A DNA stretch of 43,780 nucleotides from JAVBRD01 sp031548365 (GCA_031548365.1 JAVBRD010000012.1:1-43780); one strand, 5' to 3'. Shown: positions 1-9,957, counted from the first letter of the stretch. Notes: generated by a model from the letters alone, not told the origin. A program made the numbers and translations.

Positions 1-61
1 ACCCGCGGGTTCATGTGGATCTCCGGAGCAGGCACGATGGAGCCGGAATCTGGCTTTGTCG
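1..61. repeat. Intergenic repeat, module 2 (copy at window start)
   Basis: This 61-nt stretch matches 43595-43655, which is also 61 nt, in the same orientation. They share an exact 12-nt block (ACCCGCGGGTTC), an 18-nt block with one mismatch (CCGGAGCAGGCACGATGG here) and an exact 13-nt block (TCTGGCTTTGTCG); the spacers between blocks are not conserved. The first block contains a palindrome. It lies beyond the 3' end of the minus-strand hppA, separated from it by a hairpin. The window edge may cut off the neighbouring module 1. Confidence 0.7.
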
Positions 62-69
62 GCAAGCTG

Positions 70-97
70 AGCCGACGCCGTTTATGTGGCGTCGGCT
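70..97. terminator. Hairpin downstream of hppA
   Basis: A perfect 10-bp stem (AGCCGACGCC / GGCGTCGGCT) with an 8-nt loop sits 16 nt past the hppA stop codon. There is no U-tract on either strand, so it is a terminator by position only. Its left arm can alternatively pair with GTCGGC just upstream. Confidence 0.5.
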
Positions 98-112
98 TCT
101 CGTTATGTGCCG

Positions 113-2164
<2,052 letters not shown>

Positions 2165-2633
2165 CACGGCAACCCCTTTCATCTATTTGTATCCCGCCAC
2201 AAGGGGATGGCGGCGCGTGCCCTCCGAGGCACAAAGAAAGAGGGGGCCGTCTGCCCATGAGGGAAACGAACGGTCCGCGCTCTCGTAAGAGGAAACCGTA
2301 TGTATTATTTGTGCGATCAGCGCTTTTGAGATGAAGCGCGCGCGCAACGCTTCTGAACAAGAAGACAGGCGACGCTGACTTCGCGTAGACATAAGCCCTG
2401 GAAAGATCAGCGGGCAGGATAGCCGTTTCCGAAAACGCGTCGTCCAGATACAAACTTGATATCGATGGTGGAATGTTTGCGTGGGTTACCGGATCTTCCT
2501 GCAGAGAAGGGAATGGTGCGGCATGGTAAAAGCTCACGAGCAAAAACGCGATGATGAGCGGGCAAAACCGCGCGCGCGATCGGAACAACCGCAAAACCGC
2601 GTGCATTTTTTCACACTCGTTAAAAAATATTCC
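2165..2633 (-). other. Long 5' leader of hppA
   Basis: About 470 nt separate the predicted transcription start from the hppA start codon. Just before the ribosome binding site two small hairpins lie in tandem, one of them CCGCCA/TGGCGG at 2194-2213. No known riboswitch class was recognised. See also the low-confidence reading frame at 2082-2606. Confidence 0.4.
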
Positions 2634-2639
2634 CATTTT

Positions 2640-2668
2640 ATAGTAGCACGAAATGCACGAAACGTCAA
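2640..2668 (-). promoter_or_regulatory. Vegetative promoter toward hppA
   Basis: On the minus strand TTGACG (2663-2668) and TACTAT (2640-2645) are separated by exactly 17 bp, a close match to the sigma-A consensus in an AT-rich stretch. Confidence 0.6.
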
Positions 2669-2746
2669 CTCGAAAATTTTACGTTCATCGTGCTCCAAAA
2701 AATGCGCAGGGAGGCTATCCTCAGCGAAAGGGTTTACGTCAATAAT

Positions 2747-2762
2747 GTGTAAGGTCTTACAC
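2747..2762. promoter_or_regulatory. Operator-like inverted repeat before the sigma factor
   Basis: GTGTAAG-GT-CTTACAC is a perfect 7-bp inverted repeat with a 2-nt centre, about 25 nt before the sigma factor start and just upstream of its ribosome binding site. Too tight to be an ordinary RNA hairpin loop, it fits a dimeric repressor site or an ECF promoter element. Confidence 0.45.
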
Positions 2763-2786
2763 GATAGCACATAGGGGAGGGCGTGG

Positions 2787-3347
2787 ATGAACACCCAGCG
2801 TTTGGCGCGTGACGCGCTTGCAGGCGACGACGACGCCCTCAGGATGCTGATTGAGACGCTTTCTCCGCGACTGATCGCATTGGCGCGCGGCTATATCGTC
2901 GGGGATGCAGAGGACGTGGTACAGGAGGTGTGGATGAAGCTCCTGAAGCTCAAAGCGATCATGGAGTTGCCTGAAAACTTCGCGGGATACATGGCTGCGG
3001 CTGTGAGGAACACCTGCATCGACTGGCTGAGAAAGCCGCGATACAAGGCGGAGTGCGTATCGGCTGACGAATACCCGAACGTTTTTGACGGCCTAATGGC
3101 CAGCTATGACAACCCTGAGGAGCTCACGCTTGCGAGCGATCACGCCCAAGCGCTCGCCGCGTTTGTCCACAGGCTCCCCGAGATGTACGCGGTGCCCATC
3201 CGGCTGTTTTATCACGACGAAATGCCGGCGGCCGAAATCGCCGAGATGCTGGATCTGCCGGTGTCCACCGTGAAATGGCGGCTTTACACCGGCCGGCAGT
3301 TGCTCAAAAAGGATTGGATGCAGGGAGGATATCATCGTGACACGTGA
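2787..3347 (+). CDS. ECF-type RNA polymerase sigma factor
   Basis: A 186-residue alternative sigma factor that would direct RNA polymerase to a small regulon. Region 2 lies at about residues 20-90 (core-binding helix with EDVVQEVWMKLLKL, then the DWLRKPRY segment) and region 4 at about 125-178, a helix-turn-helix with AEIAEMLDLPVSTVKWRL that reads the -35 element. Start ATG follows AGGGGAGGG. It overlaps the next gene by 11 nt. No recognisable membrane anti-sigma factor is adjacent, which is unusual for this class. The inverted repeat at 2747-2762 may control it. Confidence 0.88.
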   Translation: MNTQRLARDALAGDDDALRMLIETLSPRLIALARGYIVGDAEDVVQEVWMKLLKLKAIMELPENFAGYMAAAVRNTCIDWLRKPRYKAECVSADEYPNVFDGLMASYDNPEELTLASDHAQALAAFVHRLPEMYAVPIRLFYHDEMPAAEIAEMLDLPVSTVKWRLYTGRQLLKKDWMQGGYHRDT

Positions 3348-3633
3348 ACAAGCCTACAAGGCGGCCAGAGAAATCAAGGACATCGCGGTCAACATCACCA
3401 TGACGCGTTCGCTCAGGGACGTGGACGGCTACCTCGGCGAATGGTACACAACCGTGGTCGAACTGGTTTTTGCCGAGAAATGGATCGACTCGCCGCAGCT
3501 CAAAGAGCTGATGGGCAAGGCGGAGAGCATCTCGGAGATCGGCGTGGGCGCGGCCATGCTCTCCGCGCTGCTCAGGGAAGAACGGGTCAAGGGCGATGGT
3601 TACGCATTCGCACCGCTCAAGGTCGAAGGATAA
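3337..3633 (+). CDS. Small protein co-transcribed with the sigma factor
   Basis: A 98-residue soluble, helix-rich protein of unknown family. It starts with GTG preceded by GGGAGG and overlaps the end of the sigma gene, so the two are translationally coupled. It has no membrane segment, no Cys/His zinc motif and no signal peptide, so it does not look like a classical zinc or membrane anti-sigma factor. Its position makes it a candidate partner or regulator of the sigma factor; this is inference from context only. Confidence 0.7.
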   Translation: MTREQAYKAAREIKDIAVNITMTRSLRDVDGYLGEWYTTVVELVFAEKWIDSPQLKELMGKAESISEIGVGAAMLSALLREERVKGDGYAFAPLKVEG

Positions 3634-3637
3634 TGAT

Positions 3638-3666
3638 AGGGCGGCGTTCGGTTTGAACGCCGCCCT
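3638..3666 (+). terminator. Hairpin after the sigma operon
   Basis: A perfect 12-bp stem (AGGGCGGCGTTC / GAACGCCGCCCT) with a 5-nt loop begins four nt past the stop codon. Only TTC follows, so there is no real U-tract. It is directly followed by repeat module 1. Confidence 0.6.
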
Positions 3667-3676
3667 TCAACGTGAT

Positions 3677-3764
3677 GACAAACCCATCACCCGCGCTCCG
3701 GGTTCGCCATCAAAGCCAATCGGAAGCGTGAGGTTCGGCGCGCATGCCGCCAAACCTCACGCCG
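3677..3764. repeat. Intergenic repeat, module 1 (copy at 3.7 kb)
   Basis: This 88-nt stretch aligns without gaps to 43493-43580, with 71 of 88 positions identical. It starts with AAACCC...GGGTTCG around a variable centre, continues with a conserved CAAAGCCAATCG segment, and ends in a 13-bp stem (GTGAGGTTCGGCG / CGCCAAACCTCAC, one C-A mismatch) around GCATG. It lies between convergent genes and ends ten nt from the hflC stop codon. Confidence 0.8.
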
Positions 3765-3773
3765 CCTTTTGAT

Positions 3774-4802
3774 TTACTCTTTAGCCCACTGGAGCAGATC
3801 GCTCCACAGCGGGTGGTTTTGGTCGAGGACGAGTGTGTCGTTTTTCCCTATGCTGGCTTCGAGCGCTTTGAGGGATCGCCAGAACGCGTAAAACTCTTCG
3901 TTGGAGCGGTAGGCGTCGGCGTAGATGCGCATAGCCTCCGCGTCACCCTGCCCCTTGATGATTTCCGCGTCGCGCACGGATTCCGCGACCATGACGCTGG
4001 CCTCGCGGTCGGAGGAGGCCACGGCCTTTTCGTAGGCCTCCTGCCCCTCGGAGCGGAGCTGATGGGCGACCTTGGCGCGGTCGGCCTGCATGCGCTCGTA
4101 GGTGGATTGCACGTTGGCGGGCGGTAGGCTCGTGCGGTGGATCTGGATGTCGGCGATGCGGATGCCGGAGTCGCGCACCGAGCGGTTGAGCTCAAGGACC
4201 GCGTCGGCGAGGGCTGAGTTGAGCACGTCTTTGTTGTTGATGAAGTCATCTCCCGTCATCAGATTGACACGCTGCACGACGGAGGGGAAGACAAGGTTGT
4301 CGAGGTAATCGTTGGCGCGCGACTGGCTCTGCTGTGTGATGGAAAACAGCGCGGGGTTGGCGATCTGCCAGCGCGCGTAGATCGTGATGTAATACTGTTT
4401 TTTCTCTGCCGTGTTGACGGGGTTTGAGTCGGAGACATAGGGGAAGAGGCGTGAGTTTTGCTTAACGACGTCAGTGATGAAGGGCACCTTGAAAAAAAGT
4501 CCCTTGCCGTAAATGACGCTGATGTTCTGGAGCTTTGCGCCGGGCGAGTTCATCAGATCCGGGTTGTCCACGGCAAATGTATTATCCTCGGCGAGCACAA
4601 TCTGCTTGATGACGCCCAGCTGGGACACAACGGCCTGCTCGGCTTGTCCCACGGTGAATGTGCATGACGAAACCACAATGATGACGAGGAGAACCGCGGC
4701 CGCGCAGATGATGAGCGGCCTTAAGCCTTTTGAGGCTTTTTTCGCGCCTTCGCGGACTTTGAAATCTACAGTGTTTTTCATCTTGTCCTGTTGCTGATCC
4801 AT
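3774..4802 (-). CDS. hflC: HflC, SPFH-domain membrane protein
   Basis: Partner of HflK in a membrane complex which in other bacteria surrounds and modulates the FtsH protease. 342 residues: a short cytoplasmic N-terminus, one membrane segment at about 28-48 (LIICAAAVLLVIIVV), then the SPFH/band-7 domain, then a coiled-coil rich in charged and Ala residues (ADRAKVAHQLRSEGQEAYE) and a C-terminal segment. The start has AAAGGAGGG at 9 nt. It follows hflK by 15 nt. ftsH is not in the window. It ends next to repeat module 1. Confidence 0.88.
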   Translation of the reverse strand: MDQQQDKMKNTVDFKVREGAKKASKGLRPLIICAAAVLLVIIVVSSCTFTVGQAEQAVVSQLGVIKQIVLAEDNTFAVDNPDLMNSPGAKLQNISVIYGKGLFFKVPFITDVVKQNSRLFPYVSDSNPVNTAEKKQYYITIYARWQIANPALFSITQQSQSRANDYLDNLVFPSVVQRVNLMTGDDFINNKDVLNSALADAVLELNRSVRDSGIRIADIQIHRTSLPPANVQSTYERMQADRAKVAHQLRSEGQEAYEKAVASSDREASVMVAESVRDAEIIKGQGDAEAMRIYADAYRSNEEFYAFWRSLKALEASIGKNDTLVLDQNHPLWSDLLQWAKE

Positions 4803-4817
4803 AAATGTGGCCCTCCT

Positions 4818-5756
4818 TTACGGCTGCGCCGCGGGCGCGGCGACGTCCGTGACGATGGGCAGGAACTTGACGATGTCGGAATCGCCCGAGTCCACGATGA
4901 TCTTGGCCTTGACGTTTGAGAGCACCTTTTCAAGAGTCTCAATGATCATACGGCGGCGTGTGATTTCGGGCGATACAATGTACTCTTTGGCGACAGCCGC
5001 GAAGTTGGCCACGTCGCCTTGCGCTCTCGCGATGGTCTGTGCCTTGTACGTCTCGGCTTCTTCGTTGTTCCGGTACGCCTCGCCGCGCGCTTCGGGGAGG
5101 ATTTTGTTTTTGTGCTGCTCGGCTTCGTCGAGCTTGCGCGTTTTTTCGTTTTTAGCGTTGTTGACGTCCTCGTACGCGGCTTGAACCTCTACGGGAACAG
5201 TGATGTTTTGTATGCGCACCTCGCGCAGGGACACGCCCATGCGATAGCCGTCGAGCAGGCGCTGCAGGTCGGATAGCACCTCGCGCTCGATATTTTGCTT
5301 GGAGAGGAGCGCGTCGTCCAGGCTCTTGTTTTGGATGTTGCGGCGCATCACGGTTTCGAACGCGAGCCGCATCGTCTTCTCCGGGTTCTCGATCTCAAAT
5401 AGAAATGACTGTACGTCTGAAACGACGTACTGGTACACAGCTTCTACTTGCACGATGTTCCCGTCACCCGTGAGCATGGTGGCCTCAGCCGGATCGTCCT
5501 CGTACGTGGGTGCGTAGTTCCAACCGGGCTCGGTTGTTCGGAAGCCGAACGCCTCAGTGTAAATCTGCGTGACGGACTGCTTCTCAATGTGCTGAGCAAT
5601 GGGCATGTGCCAGTAGAGCCCCGGTGCCCGCGTGCCCGTCAAGCGCCCGAACGTGAGCAGGAGCGCTTCCTCCCCCTCGCTGACGCGGTACACACCCGAG
5701 ATGCCGAGTAGCACGACCGCGATCGCAAGCGCAAGCGCGATCCATCGTTTTTTCAT
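4818..5756 (-). CDS. hflK: HflK, SPFH-domain membrane protein
   Basis: First gene of the hflKC pair. 312 residues: an N-terminal signal-anchor (WIALALAIAVVLLGISGVY, about 4-22), the SPFH domain with the GRLTGTRAPGLYWHMP entry motif, and the coiled coil with KNEKTRKLDEAEQHKNKI. I placed the start at the ATG at 5756 (MKKRW) because AAGGGGTGA precedes it; the reading frame stays open a further 22 codons upstream without a ribosome binding site. HflK and HflC are homologous, and which is which was assigned by gene order and similarity of the coiled-coil region. Confidence 0.85.
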   Translation of the reverse strand: MKKRWIALALAIAVVLLGISGVYRVSEGEEALLLTFGRLTGTRAPGLYWHMPIAQHIEKQSVTQIYTEAFGFRTTEPGWNYAPTYEDDPAEATMLTGDGNIVQVEAVYQYVVSDVQSFLFEIENPEKTMRLAFETVMRRNIQNKSLDDALLSKQNIEREVLSDLQRLLDGYRMGVSLREVRIQNITVPVEVQAAYEDVNNAKNEKTRKLDEAEQHKNKILPEARGEAYRNNEEAETYKAQTIARAQGDVANFAAVAKEYIVSPEITRRRMIIETLEKVLSNVKAKIIVDSGDSDIVKFLPIVTDVAAPAAQP

Positions 5757-5793
5757 GCGTATCACCCCTTGGTCTGGATTTGCTAACCTTTTT

Positions 5794-5822
5794 ATTGTAC
5801 AACAAATGCGCCGTAAGGGCAA
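5794..5822 (-). promoter_or_regulatory. Promoter of hflKC
   Basis: Minus strand TTGCCC (5817-5822), 17-bp spacer, TACAAT (5794-5799), about 40 nt before the hflK start. Confidence 0.55.
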
Positions 5823-5874
5823 GGAATGGGGATGCTTGGCTTATCATTATGTGGGAGGATTCACCGCGTGATGG

Positions 5875-5903
5875 TTGAAGTCGCTGCGCTGACGTGGTAA
5901 ACT
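5875..5903 (+). promoter_or_regulatory. Promoter of the mutarotase-like gene
   Basis: TTGAAG (5875-5880), 17-bp spacer, TAAACT (5898-5903), followed by the GGAGG ribosome binding site at 5926. Confidence 0.5.
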
Positions 5904-5939
5904 AATCTGGTAATATTCAGGCGACGGAGGATGATTATC

Positions 5940-6893
5940 ATGGATAACCATGTGCAGATCGGAAAACTTGCAAACGGGCTTGAGTGCATCACGCTGACCG
6001 CCGGTGGGCAGACCCTCAGGATTCTACCGGAAATGGGCTTTAACGCCTACTCTTGGGAGGCGTACGGCCGCGAACTGATGATGGAGCCTGTGGATATCAA
6101 GGAAAAAGGCTGCAAATACGGTGTTCCCGCGCTCTTCCCCACGCCAAATCGCGTCGTGGACTGTGTCTTTGAGTGGGATGGAAAAAAATACCCGCAGGTT
6201 CGCGACGGTCAGCCGCACTTCATCCACGGTCTTGTCAACAACCAGACATTCACGGTTGAGAAAGTTTGGACGGCGGACGACGGCGCGTTTGCGCGAGGCT
6301 CGATCGAGTTTGTGCCCGGTAAGGAGATCTATCAGTCGTATCCCTGGCGCTGCAAGCTCACGCTCACTTACCAGCTCGCGGCGGATGGCGTTCACCTTTC
6401 ATACAAGGTCGAAAACTTTGAGGACAAGGTCATGCCGTTTGGGTTTGGCATTCACCCGTTTTTCAGCAAAATGGGGGATCCGTCCAAAATCTTCATCAAA
6501 CACCCGCTGACCCAAGGCTATGAGGTCGAGGATCTGCTCCCCACAGGGAAGATTTACGATGTTTCCGGCATGAAAAACGACTTTACACAGTATAAATCCG
6601 TCGCCAAGGACTACGTGGATTGCGTCTACACGGGCATGGATCAGACCAAGTGCGCTGAGGTCGACTACCCGGAGTGGGGCTATCGCATGACGTTCCGCGC
6701 GACGGACGATTGCGTCAACCTCGTGGTGTTCACGCCGGATCAGCGCGCCTGCTTCTGCGTGGAGAACCAGACGTGCTCTACAAACGCACACAACCTTTAC
6801 GCGCGCGGGCTTAAGGAAGAGTCCCACCTGACGCTATTAGGCGCAAAGGGCACACACAACGGCAGAATCGACATCACACTGGCCAAGCGGTAA
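5940..6893 (+). CDS. Aldose 1-epimerase family protein
   Basis: Predicted to interconvert the alpha and beta anomers of an aldose or sugar phosphate. 317 residues covering the whole galactose-mutarotase beta-sandwich. Visible landmarks are the RVVDCVFEWDGK strand, HFIHGLVNNQ with the conserved His, and GFGIHPFFS with the second conserved His. GGAGG at 5926-5930 is adjacent to an ATG at 5931 but 9 nt from the ATG at 5940, so I chose the latter. The substrate cannot be told; the family also includes sugar-binding members with no catalysis. Confidence 0.82.
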   Translation: MDNHVQIGKLANGLECITLTAGGQTLRILPEMGFNAYSWEAYGRELMMEPVDIKEKGCKYGVPALFPTPNRVVDCVFEWDGKKYPQVRDGQPHFIHGLVNNQTFTVEKVWTADDGAFARGSIEFVPGKEIYQSYPWRCKLTLTYQLAADGVHLSYKVENFEDKVMPFGFGIHPFFSKMGDPSKIFIKHPLTQGYEVEDLLPTGKIYDVSGMKNDFTQYKSVAKDYVDCVYTGMDQTKCAEVDYPEWGYRMTFRATDDCVNLVVFTPDQRACFCVENQTCSTNAHNLYARGLKEESHLTLLGAKGTHNGRIDITLAKR

Positions 6894-6933
6894 TTGCCGC
6901 CGTCCGGGGATCGCCGCTAAGGAGGATTCCTCA

Positions 6934-8775
6934 TTGCAAAAGGAACGAATAGAGCGGCTAAAAGCGCTGACCGCGACATTTTATCGGTATGCTCGCGGCC
7001 TTGGCTCGCAGGGCGGAGGAGTGCGCGGCATCGCTGAACGCACGGAACAGCGCACTCGGGTCGCGCTTGAGATCAGCGAGCTGTTTGAGAGCGAACTCGC
7101 CCCTGTGTTAAGGGGCGAGATTCCGCTCGACAGTACGCTCGCACTGGAACTGGAGGATGTCGCCCTCTCGGTTTTCAACCACCGCAGAGGCATCTTCTAC
7201 GACGCTGGTCTCGCGCTTGAGATCTTCAGCACGCTTTACATGCATTATGTGCAAGCAGGGGACACCAGCGGGAGCGTCAAATGCGAGTACTGGATGGGAA
7301 GACTGTACAGGTATTTCTGCGACAAGGACAATGAGCTGCAGCACTACAAAAACGGCGCGGCTCAGTTCGGCCTTCTCGCGGAGTTTGAGACGGAGGAAGC
7401 GCGCGATTTTCTGCTGTGCTGCGTATGCAACCTTTCGGCCGCACTTGTGGAAGGCAGCGAGTACGAAGAGACTCTGGCTTATGTGGACGACATCCTGCCC
7501 GAGCTTGTCGCGCTCTTTCAAAGAGACGAGGGTGTGTGGGCGTTCGTCAATCAGTCGGAATGGTACCTGACGCTCACGGTGCTGTACACGAACTACATTG
7601 TATCGTGCGCCGACCTGCTTGTTTCGGGGCGGGCTGTGCCGAAGGTGAAACTCGATGCGGCCGAAGAAATGATTGAAAAGGTGCGCGAGTACAACGCGTG
7701 GCTTTCCAAAGAGCTTGGCCTTGAAGGTGTCGGCATCGCGCTGAGCGATATTTACGAGGTGCGCTTTTTGCTGGGTACCGGCGCGCTGAGTTATGCGGAA
7801 TACGCCGAGTGCCTTCTTAGGCTGTACGATGAGTCTGGCTCTTCACCCATGCTCGAGTCGCGCACCTATTTTCGCGAAGCGGTTTACGAGTACCGGATAC
7901 GCGATTTGGCTGAGATCTCAAGTGCGTCTGCCGCAGAGCGCTCTGAGCAGATCAAGGAGCAACTGACGGAGCTGTTTGATCTGTGTGCCGGCGAAGAGAT
8001 GTGCGGCGAAGAAACGATGGCGCTGGCCAACGCAGAGTACTATGTGCGCGTCGCGGGCGGCGTAAAATCCGCCGGCGAACTGGCGGAGGACGTTATGGCG
8101 CTCGCGCGGCGCTTAAACCCGGTAACGGCGGTGCATTGCCGTGTCGTGCAGCGCATTGCGGAGCGGATCGCCCGGCGCGCTGTCACGGCATGCCCGGATC
8201 GCTTTATCGGCTATAGAGGCGTGTCGAGCGTGGAGGATGTAAGCGCGCGCGCGGATGAGGTGGTCGCGGCGTGTTCTGCTATGGCGCTTGCGCATGATGT
8301 GGGCAAAGTTGGATCCACCGTCGTGCTTCAGCAAAACTCGCGGCAGTTGACCGACCTCGAGTGCATGTGCGCGAGGGAACACATCAACGTGGGTTTCCGC
8401 ATCTTCAACGCCTCGCCTGAAACGCGCGAGCTCGCGCTCGCAGCGCTGTGCCATCACCGCGGATACGCGCCCGACGTCGGATACCCGGTCGATATACCGC
8501 CCGACGCGCGTTTGCTGGAAGGATTTTTCAGCGTCATAGCGCTCGCAGATGCCATTGACGCGGGAACGGATCACATCGGTCGATCGTCTACAAGAAGGAA
8601 ATCGCTCAATGACATACTGGGCGAGATGCGCAGACTCTCGGGGGTACTTTATGATCCGGCAATGGTTGACCTGTTTGATGATGCCGCGCTGGTCTCTGAA
8701 GTTCAGGGCGATATTACAGATTTTCGCGTCAGTCTTTATGTCGCTGATGCTTCGGGTCCAGCTGAGCCGATATGA
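6934..8775 (+). CDS. HD-GYP domain protein with novel N-terminal region
   Basis: Probable metal-dependent cyclic-dinucleotide phosphodiesterase. 613 residues. The C-terminal third is an HD-GYP domain: the HD pair is at about residues 454-455 (LAHDVGKVG) and the second metal/GYP region at about 507-518 (CHHRGYAPDVGYP), followed by the ADAIDAGTD helix. Residues 1 to about 400 are all-helical, with repeated Tyr/Ala/Leu-rich segments reminiscent of a tetratricopeptide-like array; I recognise no named sensor. No membrane segment, so it acts in the cytoplasm. It starts at TTG with AAGGAGG 8 nt upstream. 40 nt after the mutarotase-like gene, possibly in the same transcript. The GYP motif is imperfect, so activity is not certain. 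Confidence 0.8.
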   Translation: MQKERIERLKALTATFYRYARGLGSQGGGVRGIAERTEQRTRVALEISELFESELAPVLRGEIPLDSTLALELEDVALSVFNHRRGIFYDAGLALEIFSTLYMHYVQAGDTSGSVKCEYWMGRLYRYFCDKDNELQHYKNGAAQFGLLAEFETEEARDFLLCCVCNLSAALVEGSEYEETLAYVDDILPELVALFQRDEGVWAFVNQSEWYLTLTVLYTNYIVSCADLLVSGRAVPKVKLDAAEEMIEKVREYNAWLSKELGLEGVGIALSDIYEVRFLLGTGALSYAEYAECLLRLYDESGSSPMLESRTYFREAVYEYRIRDLAEISSASAAERSEQIKEQLTELFDLCAGEEMCGEETMALANAEYYVRVAGGVKSAGELAEDVMALARRLNPVTAVHCRVVQRIAERIARRAVTACPDRFIGYRGVSSVEDVSARADEVVAACSAMALAHDVGKVGSTVVLQQNSRQLTDLECMCAREHINVGFRIFNASPETRELALAALCHHRGYAPDVGYPVDIPPDARLLEGFFSVIALADAIDAGTDHIGRSSTRRKSLNDILGEMRRLSGVLYDPAMVDLFDDAALVSEVQGDITDFRVSLYVADASGPAEPI

Positions 8776-8837
8776 TGAAGATCCCCGCGCGCAACATATA
8801 AATAAAAAGACTGTACTGTCGGACGGGGGCTCTATCC

Positions 8838-9044
8838 ATGAATACGTACCATCAAACTTTGCGTGCGCTTCGCGAGGAGCGAAGCATGACACAGGCGCAG
8901 ATCGCGCGCGTGCTCAACACATCGCAGCAAATGTACTCGCAGTATGAAAACGGTGTACATGAGTTGCCGGTGCGCCATTTGATCACACTGACCAAGTATT
9001 ATAGGGTCACCGCGGACCAGATACTGGGGATAAGCGCAGGCTAA
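8838..9044 (+). CDS. Small XRE-family transcriptional regulator
   Basis: A 68-residue protein that is essentially one helix-turn-helix of the lambda-repressor/Cro type: LREERSMTQAQIARVLNTSQ (about 10-29), then QMYSQYENG and the closing helix with LIGLTKYY-like sequence (LITLTKYYRV). No effector domain. The start ATG follows GGGGG at 8 nt. It lies 62 nt after the HD-GYP gene and is closed by a good terminator, so the two may be one unit. Confidence 0.85.
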   Translation: MNTYHQTLRALREERSMTQAQIARVLNTSQQMYSQYENGVHELPVRHLITLTKYYRVTADQILGISAG

Positions 9045-9061
9045 TCCGCGGGTTTGAACGC

Positions 9062-9100
9062 ACGTTCTCTGAAGCCTTGTGCAGAAGAGGACGTTTTTTT
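9062..9100 (+). terminator. Rho-independent terminator
   Basis: A 9-bp stem (ACGTTCTCT / AGAGGACGT, one G-U pair) is followed directly by seven T residues, 18 nt past the XRE stop codon. Confidence 0.75.
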
Positions 9101-9186
9101 GCGCCCACGACGCCCATAATAGAGGTAATAGCGCCCGTCGCGCAGTATTTGTACTGTGGTAGACACATCGACAGGAGGCGATTGCG

Positions 9187-9957
9187 CTGCTGGCTATCAT
9201 ACTCGCTGCGGGTTACGCCACCCGCATGGGCGCGCTGTGTATCAACATCCCCAAACAGTTGTTGCCAGTCGTTGGGAATGAGCCGATCATTTCTCGCATC
9301 GTCCGCCAGCTCTTTGACACGAAAGATATCGAGGATGTCTGCGTGGTCACAAATGAGCGATTCACACCCGCTTTTCTTGCGTGGCGTGAGAATGAGCCAA
9401 TGCGCGAGCGCATCCGCATACTCAACGATCATACAACGAGCAATGCTGACCGTCTCGGTGCCAACGGGGATCTTCGACTCGCTCTGGATACGCTTGACGT
9501 ACAAGACGACTTCTGCGTCGTCCTCGGCGACAACTTCTTGGACTTTTCGTTCGGAACCATTGCGGATAAATTTGCCGAAGTCAAGAGCACGGTCGTTGTC
9601 ACGGTAAAGCCAGAAAACCGAGAGGATTTGCGTGGTTATGCCGTCGCGCAGTTTGCCAGCGATGGTCTGGTGCACTCTTTGGTGGAAAAACCCGACCCAC
9701 TTCCGCCTGACGCGGTGTGGGGCGCGATCGGGCTTTATTTCTATCCCGCAAAGGCGCGTGAGTGGCTCAGTCAATTTCTGAGTGAAAACCCGGGCGCAGA
9801 TCAACCGGGACGTTTTCCCGCTTGGCTTGTCGGGCGGCAAAGCGTGTATGCGGTAAAAGCACCGGGTGCATTCACCGACATTGGAACGCCCGAGGCGTAT
9901 GCCGAGCTGAGAAAACGGATGAATCAGTCGAAGATGAGCGGGGTGATGGAGCCATGA
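9187..9957 (+). CDS. Sugar-phosphate nucleotidyltransferase family protein
   Basis: Predicted to join a sugar 1-phosphate to an NTP, giving an NDP-sugar for envelope polysaccharide. About 256 residues. The N-terminal nucleotide-binding motif reads LAIILAAGYATRMG, followed by PKQLLPV with the conserved Lys; the metal-binding Asp is in VVLGDNF; EKP and GAIGLYFY are further family landmarks. Methionine at the usual place is missing: the frame begins after AGGAGG (9173-9178) with ATT (9181), GCG, CTG (9187), CTG. I set the start at the CTG at 9187, eight nt from the site; the first in-frame ATG (9226) would cut off the nucleotide-binding loop. It overlaps nrdR by 4 nt. Confidence 0.8.
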   Translation: MLAIILAAGYATRMGALCINIPKQLLPVVGNEPIISRIVRQLFDTKDIEDVCVVTNERFTPAFLAWRENEPMRERIRILNDHTTSNADRLGANGDLRLALDTLDVQDDFCVVLGDNFLDFSFGTIADKFAEVKSTVVVTVKPENREDLRGYAVAQFASDGLVHSLVEKPDPLPPDAVWGAIGLYFYPAKAREWLSQFLSENPGADQPGRFPAWLVGRQSVYAVKAPGAFTDIGTPEAYAELRKRMNQSKMSGVMEP

